From assembly GCA_030760725.1 (NCBI GenBank), contig JASWHV010000010.1, forward strand, positions 29,951,760-30,015,759: a stretch of DNA of 64,000 nucleotides, in the 5' to 3' direction. The position numbers and the translations under genes are program-made. Shown in pieces: positions 57,123 through 64,000 of the stretch; positions within the stretch are counted from its first letter, which is position 1, and each line of letters begins with the position of its first letter. This DNA comes from Neostapfia colusana (taxonomy: Eukaryota > Streptophyta > Magnoliopsida > Poales > Poaceae). Below the pieces are notes generated by a model, which did not search any database, had not been told where the DNA came from, and saw only the letters and a list, made by a program, of their open reading frames with translations.

Positions 57123-58853
57123 ATGGCTTGCAACCCGCTGCCAGAGAAGAAACGCGCTCGATCTCCTCCAGCAACGGCGCCGGTGCCAAGTCGGGATTCT
57201 GGGGTGCCTGACACTCCCTCCGGTGGCGACTCGAAGAGGCCCCAGGCTGATGTGCTGGGGGAAGCCCTTGTGGCGTCCCCTGTTCCGCCAGTCCAAGCGA
57301 CTGCGGAGTGGTCGTCGGAGACGGTAGTGGGCTCTGGAAATCCTACCCCGGCTCGGAAGTCGGGGTTTAGAGCCCGCTGGAGTGTCCGCGCTTCCCGGCC
57401 TTCCCCGTCTTGCGGGGAATCTGTGCCGATGCGCTCGGAGCCAGGGGCAACTGCTGCGGCCCCCAGGCCAGCGCGGACTTCTCCTGTTCCGTTGTGCCCG
57501 GACTCCGCGGCGGCGCCGTCTCTTCCTTCCGAGACGGCCACCGCGGCCCCCGAGCCAGCACAGGTTGATCCTGCACTAGGCGGCCTGGCTTCTTCTCCAG
57601 CACCGTCTTCCCCGGCTCGTCCCTCTCCTCAGGTCAAGGAGCCAGAAGCTGAAAAGAGCCCGGCTGGCCTGGCTGCCAGTGCCGCGGAGCCAGCTTCTCC
57701 TGATCGGCGTCTCGTCTCGGCGGCTGGCGCGTCGGCTCTTCCTGAGGACGAGGTAATGGAGGAGGTCGGAGGGACTGCCCCAGCCTCTGTTGCTCCATTG
57801 CCTCTGGCGGACGCCTTCGCGCTTGCCGAGTCGAGCGTCCGGCAGGTCTTGGCTGCACTAGGGCGCGAGCGGGAGGAGTATACGGTTGAACGGGACCGCC
57901 TCCTCACCTGGGGGAACCTTTTGCGGGAGAGGACCGCGAAGGTTAAGAGCGAGCTCGACTCCAGGCGGGAGTTGCTCGACTTCAGAGAAACGCTTGTCGA
58001 CCGGATGAAGCGGGCTGTTGACCGCATGGACACCCAGTCGCGGTGGATCAACAGGGAGGCCCTGGAGGCTCACGCCCGGGCCGAAGAGAGGCTCTCTGCT
58101 GCTGTGGAAATACGGCAGCGGTTGGAGCACCGCGAACTCGCCGTTGAGGAGCGGGAGCGTTCCGTGGCAGCTGAGGCAGAGAGGGTCACCGCGCAGCTGG
58201 CTGCGGTTGAGGATGACCTCCGAGCTCGGATGGAGGAGCTGGATATTCTGAAGGCAGACCTTGACTTGAGGGATGAACAGGTCTCCCATGATCGCCGGGC
58301 AGTCTTGGACCGGGAGTTGACTGCCGGCTTCAAGGCCGCTGAGTTGGAGCGGCTAGCCGAGACTCTCCGCCTCCGGGAGAGTTCCCTGGCGGCCAAGGAG
58401 AAGGAATTCTCCGAGAGGAACCTGGAGGCTCTACGGGCGGCCCGCCGCGAGGTGGAGGAGCTCTCAGCCCTACGGTCCTCCGAGGCCCTTGCGGTCTCAA
58501 GCTTCGTGGATCGAGCGGGGTCCGCCCTGATCCCTCTTGGTTTCAGTCCGGTGAGGGCCGCAACTCCCGCATTGCAGGTGGCAGAGGTGATCCCTGCATT
58601 GGAGTCGATCGGCGCCAAGCTGGACAGACTCGACTCGGTGGTCGCCAGCGAGCTTGAAGCCGAGGGCCGCGGCTTAGCTTTAGAGGTCGCCTCGCATGTG
58701 CTGGCATGCTTCAAGAGCCGCGACCCCTCTTTCTCACTGGAGCCAGCAAGAGAGGGCCCAGCCGCGGAGCGGGAGGAAGCTGCCAGGGCTGAAGTCAAGG
58801 ATGTGGCCGCCCTTGTAGCCACAAGGTTCCGGCGAGAGCCGGGAGGTCCTTAG
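57123..58853 (+). CDS. Intact antisense ORF of Tat-5: Pro-rich and coiled-coil protein, 576 residues
   Basis: Encoded on the strand opposite to gag. The ATG at 57123 lies in a good plant context (TTGCCATGGC) and matches the start in Tat-3. Residues 1-230 are rich in Pro, Ser and Ala with a basic KKRARSPP near the start (possible nuclear signal). Residues ~235-450 are Arg/Glu/Leu/Ala-rich with heptad-like spacing, a long coiled coil. Residues ~460-576 form the conserved tail (VDRAGSALIPLGFSP, then LDRLDSVVASELEAEGRGL). The Transposase_28-like domain found in the Tat-3 copy (about residues 45-115) is missing: the start is joined directly to the EKKRARSP segment. Function is unknown. It could be a structural, RNA- or chromatin-binding helper; that is inference. 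An open frame of this length alongside ~3% LTR divergence is notable. Confidence 0.82.
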   Translation: MACNPLPEKKRARSPPATAPVPSRDSGVPDTPSGGDSKRPQADVLGEALVASPVPPVQATAEWSSETVVGSGNPTPARKSGFRARWSVRASRPSPSCGESVPMRSEPGATAAAPRPARTSPVPLCPDSAAAPSLPSETATAAPEPAQVDPALGGLASSPAPSSPARPSPQVKEPEAEKSPAGLAASAAEPASPDRRLVSAAGASALPEDEVMEEVGGTAPASVAPLPLADAFALAESSVRQVLAALGREREEYTVERDRLLTWGNLLRERTAKVKSELDSRRELLDFRETLVDRMKRAVDRMDTQSRWINREALEAHARAEERLSAAVEIRQRLEHRELAVEERERSVAAEAERVTAQLAAVEDDLRARMEELDILKADLDLRDEQVSHDRRAVLDRELTAGFKAAELERLAETLRLRESSLAAKEKEFSERNLEALRAARREVEELSALRSSEALAVSSFVDRAGSALIPLGFSPVRAATPALQVAEVIPALESIGAKLDRLDSVVASELEAEGRGLALEVASHVLACFKSRDPSFSLEPAREGPAAEREEAARAEVKDVAALVATRFRREPGGP

Positions 58854-59110
58854 GACTTGCATCTCCCTTTTTTATCGAGTCTGTAGTCCAGCTCAAGGAG
58901 CCTTGCTTAATTTGACTCTCTTGGATTCTTGTGTCTGTGATGCTTTTCCCTCCTTCTTGGCTTTGCCTGGCTGAGTCCTTAGCTCCGGAAGGTACTCAGA
59001 GGTCATTTCCAATCTCGGAGCTTCGCACAGACACCCCCCCCCCGGGTCCGAACCGTGTTAGGGGCCCCCGGAGGTCTCCGAACCTCGCCCTATGGGGGGC
59101 TCCAAATCTG
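58854..59110. other. Tat-5 spacer after the antisense gene
   Basis: No gene; it has the conserved GAGTCTGTAGTCCAGCTC block (about 58879-58896) and a run of C (about 59034-59043). Confidence 0.5.
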
Positions 59111-59300
59111 CCGGCCACGTGGTGGGTCCGGAGCTCCTCCTCAAGAGACGGGAGCTCCGGTCATGTTGGACACGTAGGGCTTTCGGAGCCCTCCCGCTGA
59201 GGGGGGAGGTCCGGTTCCTGCCTGCCACGTGGCGAGCCCGGAGCCCTCCTCAAGGAAGGAGAGAGTTCCGGGCCTGCTGGACACGCGGGGCCCCTGGGCC
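59111..59300. repeat. G-box array in Tat-5 interior
   Basis: Units with CCACGTGG near 59115 and 59224, ACACGTAGG near 59170 and ACACGCGGG near 59281, separated by ~55 bp, with the CTCCTCAAG/GAGGTCCGG elements. More decayed than the LTR arrays of the same element. Confidence 0.65.
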
Positions 59301-60179
59301 CTGCCCCTGCTGGAGGGGCGGGTTCCCGGTCCTTCCAGTCCCAGGCCGGTGTAGCTGGTAGCTCCTTTCCCCCCGTCTCATGCAGTCCCTGTTGCCGTAA
59401 CCTGAAGGTCCTGCACACAGGTAGAGGAAACGTAATTCTCCTCGGGGGGTCCTCCCCTCCTGTCTCCTAGTCTTATCCGTCTTATGGTCCTGGCCCCCTA
59501 TATGGGGCTTGGGCAATTCTGTGCACGAGGCGCCGGAGCTCCGGCTCCCTCCGAGGTCCGGGTACGGCCGTCCGATCCCTAGTACCGGGCCATGCGCTGG
59601 GGAAGCAGAGTGCACGCGCTTTGGGTTCATGACCAGGCAAAGCGGACGTTCTCCCCTGGACCTCCGGAGATCAGGATGCGCATGCTTTGGGCTCTGGGCC
59701 GGCTAAGCTGGATACGCAGCCTGGACCCCCCATGCACAACGCTGGCCTTTCCTGGAGGTGACCAACTGACACCGCAACACGTGACTGGGGGAGGCCCGAG
59801 AGACTCACTCGGCCATCGGCAGGTGCCTCAAGCGCAGCCGCCTTCGGGAGGATAGAAAATGCCGACTATGGATGAACGCAGGAGAGGGGGAGCTAGACGT
59901 ATGATGAACATACAGAGATAGTGCGATCATAAAAATTAATGCATAATTTAAATGAGCGCATGAGAAGGAGCTAAGTAGAACAGGTCTCTGTATTCGCGCC
60001 CATAGGTGGAATTCTGGCTGTTCGTGGGGGCAATGTTCCGCCTCGTCTACAAGGGAAGCAAGACTCTACGCGCTTAGGGTCGGAACCAGGCTAAACTGGA
60101 TGTAGTCCTGTACTGTCCCTTGAGACTTAGCTACCCCAAGCTCTGTTCCTAAGTTCTATGGGGTCTATTACAGAAGTGA
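59301..60179. other. Tat-5 conserved non-coding block
   Basis: Reverse of the 6611-7480 block of Tat-2. No gene. It includes the reversed TAGAGTCTTGC motif near 60065. Confidence 0.6.
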
Positions 60180-60440
60180 ATAACCCTGTTCTACCGATGC
60201 TCAGTAAGTAGGAGCTTACAGTGTTGCTCCATGGCAAGGATTTTTGGGAATGGATCCCACTCTCGGTTGAAAGGCATGTGTACCTGGGGCGGCAGCTTTC
60301 ATGATTCGGAAGGGACCTTCCCTGCTGGGGGAGAGCTTATGGGTCCTTCTTGGAATATAGCGTGCCACTTCACCAGGCTGCCCTCTTGCGGGCCCCCGTC
60401 GCGTTTGGTTCTTTGCCGGTAGTGCTTAGAGCATTAGCCG
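60180..60440 (-). pseudogene. Integrase C-terminal remnant in Tat-5
   Basis: The minus strand reads a KEGSLVKWH-like strand followed by QEGPISSPP, which recalls the C-terminal barrel of Tat integrases and aligns with 6330-6610 in Tat-2. It has a stop after KVPSES. It lies between gag and the conserved block, where a complete pol would end. This is evidence that the element arose by deletion of pol. Confidence 0.5.
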
Positions 60441-60705
60441 AGACCTTGTGTTGTGGGGTGTTCCCTGCAAGCCGAGTCTTGTCGAAGTTGTTGTCTCCAC
60501 GCTGGATCAGGTCCTGCGTGGCTTCTCTCGGGGTCCCCCGGGGAGTTCTCCCCTTCTGGCTAAGGCCTTCAAGGGGTAGGTGGACCCGGGCTCGCCTTGG
60601 ATGACCTAAGGCATCCCCCCCTTCTGGCAAGGCCTTCAAGGGGTTGATGGACCCTAGGCAGCCCCCAAGAGGTATGTTCGAGGCACGGAGGCGTGCCGTA
60701 GCTGG
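60441..60705. other. Tat-5 spacer after gag
   Basis: No gene. It carries the pair of CTTCTGGCAAGGCCTTCAAG-type repeats (about 60552-60577 and 60620-60642) also found in Tat-2. Confidence 0.55.
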
Positions 60706-62454
60706 CTAACGCCTTGGCCCGTCACCGTCGGAACTGGAGTCCTCACCGTCATGCACTGTCTTTATGACACGCTGAGGCTCCTGGAACCCCACCTGGTGGG
60801 CAGCGGTGACTGGGGCATCGGCCTTCTGTTTGCCATCCCTCTGAGGGTAGGGCGGTGCTTCAGCCCTCTGCTGTCTTCCATTGCGGAAGCGTTCTGCGAG
60901 CCTCTGGATCTCCCAGCACTTGGCAGCTGTATGGTTGCAGGTGCCATGCACGGGGCATAGCCCGCCTTGTCCACTGTCTGGGGCCGGTGATTGCCGCTGC
61001 CTCTTGTCGGGGCACAGCCCCCGAGCTCCACTGGTTGTCGCAGCTGCGGCGACGGGGGCCATGAATGGTGACTTCATCTTCCCATTCCCTCGGTTCTTGG
61101 TCTTCTTGCCACCCCCATAGGCAGCAGCACCGGACCCGGGCTGCCCTCCTGACTCGGATGTCGGCAGTGCGTGCCAGTTCCGCCCTTCGGCTGCTCTGGC
61201 GCACTTGTCCGCCAGGCTAAAGAGCTCCGAGACGTCGCTGACCTCTCTGGTCGCGAGGTTCTCGAGCATTTTCTCGTCCCGGACACCCTGTCGGAACGCC
61301 ACCACCACAGAGGCGCTTTGGATATGTGGGATGGTGTTGCGCACCTGAGAGAACCGCTGGATGAAAGAGCGCAGCGACTCCCCAGGTTGTTGTTTGACGG
61401 CGTGGAGGTCGAGCTCCGTGCCGGGACGGGTGTAGGAGCTGCCGAAGTTGGCGACGAACTGCCGGCAGATCTCACCCCAGGAGGTTATGGACCCCTGGGG
61501 TAGATTCATGAGCCAGGACCGGGCTGGGACGGTCAAGGCGACGGGAAAGTAGTTGGCCATGACAGCCTCATCGCCTCCTGCAGCAAGTACGGCGGTGGAG
61601 TAGATCTGGAGGAACTCCGCTGGGTTGACGCTTCCGTCGTACTTCTCGGGCAAGTGCGGGCGAAACTTGTGCGGCCACCTTGCGAAGCGAAGGTGGGGTG
61701 CAAGGGCCGCACATCCTGCACCTGCTGCTGCAGGTACTGGCGCTGCGAACAGGAGGTTCGCACCTGGCACCACGTATCCCGGCATGGGCAAGGCTGCACC
61801 GTAGGCCGGGGCCGCTACTTGCGGCGCATATGGTGGTGGCATATGTTGCGCAGCATATGCCTGAGGCGGGGCTTGCATGGCGAAGGCCTGCCCTTCTGGT
61901 TGCGTCGAGGCGGACGACATGCTGTCGCCTGCCTCATGGTTGCGACGCCTTTCTCGATGTCGCTCGAGGTACACCCGGGCGTCCTGCACCAAGTGGCACC
62001 GTTCCAGTTCCCTTCGCAGGTCCGTCGACAGGAGCCTGGAGGAGCTGGAATCCGCCGTTAGCTCGTCAACCGTGGGTGTGCGCGTCAGCGACACAGCCGG
62101 TTGCCCCGGGCGCCGCCCTCGCCGAAACCAAGGGTTCGTGGAGGCGACGACGAGGCGGTCCACCTCGCGGACCCATTGCTGGGTCGCTGAATGGGCCGCA
62201 TCCCCTGCAGGTGGGTTGCGCAGCAGCGCTCTTGCTGCAGCTAGCGCACCTCCATGGTGTACGCTCAGCACTGCAGAAGACCTCACGCTGGTCGGGGCCT
62301 GCATAGCTGGAGTCGGCGTTGCCGGAGTCGGCTGCTGGCTACCCGCTTGTGCCGACACACTCCGTACTGAGTGCGTCGACATGTACTCCCCGCTGGGCAC
62401 GGTTCGCCGTGAATGCGGTGGGGGAGAGTTTGCCGCTGAAGGGAGCTTGGTCAT
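60706..62454 (-). CDS. gag: Tat-5 Gag polyprotein, intact
   Basis: 582 residues on the minus strand, ATG at 62454 (MTKLPSAANS), 58 bp after the LTR edge. It forms the particle core of the retrotransposon and packages its RNA in the cytoplasm. The N-terminal ~250 residues are Ala/Pro/Thr/Ser-rich. The retrotransposon-gag domain covers ~260-430 (YDGSVNPAEFLQIY, SWLMNLPQGSITSW, LRSFIQRFSQ). A zinc knuckle with residues C500, H503, H508 and C513 (CPVHGTCNHTAAKC) has His in place of the second Cys of the usual CCHC, a known Tat-lineage form. An acidic tail (DGEDSSSDGDG) ends the protein. There is no protease or pol after it. No stop or frameshift, unlike the gag of Tat-2. Confidence 0.92.
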   Translation of the reverse strand: MTKLPSAANSPPPHSRRTVPSGEYMSTHSVRSVSAQAGSQQPTPATPTPAMQAPTSVRSSAVLSVHHGGALAAARALLRNPPAGDAAHSATQQWVREVDRLVVASTNPWFRRGRRPGQPAVSLTRTPTVDELTADSSSSRLLSTDLRRELERCHLVQDARVYLERHRERRRNHEAGDSMSSASTQPEGQAFAMQAPPQAYAAQHMPPPYAPQVAAPAYGAALPMPGYVVPGANLLFAAPVPAAAGAGCAALAPHLRFARWPHKFRPHLPEKYDGSVNPAEFLQIYSTAVLAAGGDEAVMANYFPVALTVPARSWLMNLPQGSITSWGEICRQFVANFGSSYTRPGTELDLHAVKQQPGESLRSFIQRFSQVRNTIPHIQSASVVVAFRQGVRDEKMLENLATREVSDVSELFSLADKCARAAEGRNWHALPTSESGGQPGSGAAAYGGGKKTKNRGNGKMKSPFMAPVAAAATTSGARGLCPDKRQRQSPAPDSGQGGLCPVHGTCNHTAAKCWEIQRLAERFRNGRQQRAEAPPYPQRDGKQKADAPVTAAHQVGFQEPQRVIKTVHDGEDSSSDGDGPRR

Positions 62455-62489
62455 CTTCGTCGGTGGAAACTCGTCGCGCTAGGGGAAAA

Positions 62490-62509
62490 GCCCCCTTCCT
62501 GGCGCACCA
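62490..62509 (-). other. Primer binding site of Tat-5
   Basis: Minus strand TGGTGCGCCAGGAAGGGGGC, two bases from the LTR; it differs from the Tat-2 site by C to T at base 4 and T to A at base 14. Confidence 0.72.
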
Positions 62510-62511
62510 AA

Positions 62512-63609
62512 TGTCGAAGTGTGCGATCGACACTTCCCCCGGGCCTGCACTGGGCAGCCCGCGGAGGTTCTTTTTTCGGAGGGGCTAGTTCCTAGCGGAG
62601 AGCTTGCGCGGATGGACGAGTTAGTGAGAGCTTGACACGGGAAGTTTTACGTGGTTCAGGCCGCCGGAGCGTAAAACCCTACGTCCACGGCGAGCTATGG
62701 AGCTCGCTGTATTGCTTGCTGCTCAGGGCCGGGGGCCTGAGCTTGGGGGTGAGTTACAGCTTGAGAGTATATGGCTAGCGTATGAGTTGCAGAATGCGAA
62801 CCCTTGCTATCGACGCCTACCCGAGCCTTTTATAGTCCAAGACTCGGGTGGCTTACAAGGGGGCCGGGACCCCACAGGTGGTCCCGGGAAGATTGTCTAC
62901 TATCTGCCGTATCTGTAGTTACGCCGGTGGTTGCCTCTGGTCGAAGGCTTCTGAGTCTTCATTTTGCCGCCCTGCCCATGCCGTGCACTAGTCATAGTGG
63001 TTGATGACGGCGCAGGCGGCATGGGATGTCTTGTCGCGGCGTTTATTACCTGGCAGGTTCTGACACCGCGCGCCAGTCTGTGATGCGACTGGACGCAACG
63101 GCACCTGATAGGCACGTGCTCCTCGTTTCCGCGTCTTGGGAAGACGCGGGCCTTGAATACCTTGTACGGGCAAGGTGAGGGGCGCCTTTACGCCCGCTGC
63201 CTACCGCTCGGGGGCAGGCAGCACCGTTCTTCCAGCCACGTGGCGGGTCCGGAGCTCTTCTCTGAGGAGAGGGAGGTCCGGCCCCACTGGACGCGTGGCG
63301 CCTTTGGACCTCTCTCCCGCGGAGGGGGAGGTCCAGCTTCTGCATGCCACGTGGCGGGCCCGGAGCTCACCTCTGAGGAGAGGGAGGTCCGGCCCCGCTG
63401 GACGCGTGGCGTCTTCGGACCTCTCTCCCGCGGAGGGGGAGGTCCGGCTTCTGTATGCCATGTGGCGGGCCCAGAGCTCTCCTCTGAGGAGAGGGAGGTC
63501 CGGCCCCGCCAGACGCGTGGCGCCTTCGGAGCTCTCCCTGCGGAGAAGGGCGAGCACCTTAGGCATTTCACCCTGTGCGCGGGGGTACCCCATATCTCAG
63601 GTACCGACA
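62512..63609 (-). repeat. 5' LTR of Tat-5
   Basis: 1098 bp, TGTCGAAGTG to TACCGACA on plus. Reversed TATA box at 62827-62834. Three 111-bp G-box double units (about 63235-63530), the last G-box mutated to CATGTG. On its right the duplicated GAGGG and CRa-3 pol. Confidence 0.94.
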
Positions 63610-64000
63610 GAGGGATATTCGAAGTTTCCTTGGGATGGCAGGATACTATCGTCGCTTCATTAAAGACTTCTCTAAGATAGCAAAACCTATGACGGTGTTG
63701 CTAATGAAGGGAAAAATCTTTCAATGGACACAAGCCTGCCAAGAAAGTTTTGAGGAACTCAAGGAAAGGCTAACCACAGCACCAGTTCTGGTATTGCCAG
63801 ACGTACGCAAGAGCTTTGACATATATTGTGACGCATCCAGACAAGGGCTCGGGTGTGTACTCATGCAGGAAGGACAAGTGGTAGCCTATGCCTCATGACA
63901 ATTAAAGAAGCATGAGCTTAACTATCCTACTCATGATTTAGAGTTAGCAGCAGTGGTGCATGCATTGAAGATTTGGAGACACTATATCCTTGGTCATCGA
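63610..64000 (+). pseudogene. CRa-3 pol continues after Tat-5 (RT connection and RNase H start)
   Basis: After the second GAGGG (63610-63614) the frame resumes with SFLGMAGYYRRFI and reaches DIYCDASRQGLG of RNase H. A TGA at about 63896 stands where CRa-2 has CGA (after VVAYAS). Sequence continues to the window edge in the same frame (HDLELAAVVHAL). Confidence 0.9.

Larger units (their letters stand above)
55534..63609 (-). mobile_element. Tat-5: complete non-autonomous Tat element with intact gag and intact antisense gene
   Basis: 8076 bp, flanked by GAGGG on both sides (55529-55533 and 63610-63614). The empty site exists in CRa-2 at 28488-28492. Order on its own (minus) strand: 5' LTR 63609-62512, primer site, gag 62454-60706, integrase-tail remnant, conserved block, G-box array, antisense gene (plus strand 57123-58853), polypurine-tract region, 3' LTR 56631-55534. 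No protease, RT, RNase H or integrase core is present, so it needs enzymes from a relative. The LTRs are both 1098 bp and differ at roughly 30 positions by eye (~3%), mostly transitions. Confidence 0.95.
49766..64000 (+). mobile_element. CRa-3: chromovirus hosting Tat-5, runs off the window
   Basis: Starts TGTGACACCC inside CRb-2 gag (left flank TGACA). Parts: 5' LTR 49766-52707, primer site 52711, gag-pol from 53154. Pol is split by Tat-5 at 55534 and resumes at 63615. The rest of pol and the 3' LTR lie outside. Confidence 0.93.

Overview
The window is plant nuclear DNA, almost certainly from a grass (Poaceae) and probably a panicoid such as sugarcane, Miscanthus, Erianthus or sorghum. This is inferred from the retrotransposon families and the GC-rich LTRs; no host gene was seen to settle the species. 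Practically all 64 kb is nested LTR retrotransposon sequence. I found no convincing host gene, tRNA gene, CRISPR array or bacterial feature.

Layout. (1) Positions 1-16138 are a pile of related, damaged Tat-lineage (RIRE2/Dasheng-like) Ty3/gypsy elements. They have ~1-1.1 kb LTRs (TGTCG...CGACA) and a primer site of the TGGCGCGCCAGG type. The parts are: the 3' end of Tat-1 (1-2202); one LTR (2203-3175) that also starts Tat-2 (to 8172), whose gag carries an inverted solo LTR (4374-5347, target duplication GTGGC); Tat-3 on the minus strand (8173-14535); and the 5' end of Tat-4 (14536-16138). (2) Positions 16139-16762 are a Cassandra-type TRIM with 5S rRNA-like promoter boxes. (3) From 16770 onward there is a Russian-doll nest. 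LTR CRa-1 is split at 18688 by CRb-2, a Ty3/gypsy element with a ~4 kb LTR. The CRb-2 LTR holds a complete minus-strand chromovirus, CRb-1 (20031-44682, duplication CCATC). The left LTR of CRb-1 holds a complete chromovirus, CRa-2 (22683-33385, duplication TCAGG). The gag of CRb-2 is interrupted at 49766 by CRa-3, which runs off the window. The pol of CRa-3 is interrupted by a complete Tat element, Tat-5 (55534-63609, duplication GAGGG).

How the genes work together. CRa and CRb elements encode the usual Gag-protease-RT-RNase H-integrase-chromodomain polyprotein. CRb-1 is nearly intact, with one stop just before the chromodomain. CRa-2 and CRa-3 carry several in-frame stops, mostly CGA to TGA. 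Tat-5 is different: it keeps an intact gag (minus strand) and an intact 576-residue coiled-coil ORF on the opposite strand (57123-58853). Pol is gone except for a degenerate integrase C-terminus. A longer antisense gene of the same type in Tat-3 begins with a region resembling the plant 'putative gypsy type transposon' domain (Pfam Transposase_28). This non-autonomous, gag-plus-antisense-gene layout is the most interesting system in the window.

A second cross-family feature is arrays of ~55-bp units, each with a G-box (CACGTG or a close variant) beside a GGAGCTC/GAGGTCCGG hairpin-like segment. They lie in the Tat LTRs, in Tat internal regions and in the unrelated CRa LTRs. All coordinates and repeat comparisons were read by eye; family names rest on motif recognition without database searches.
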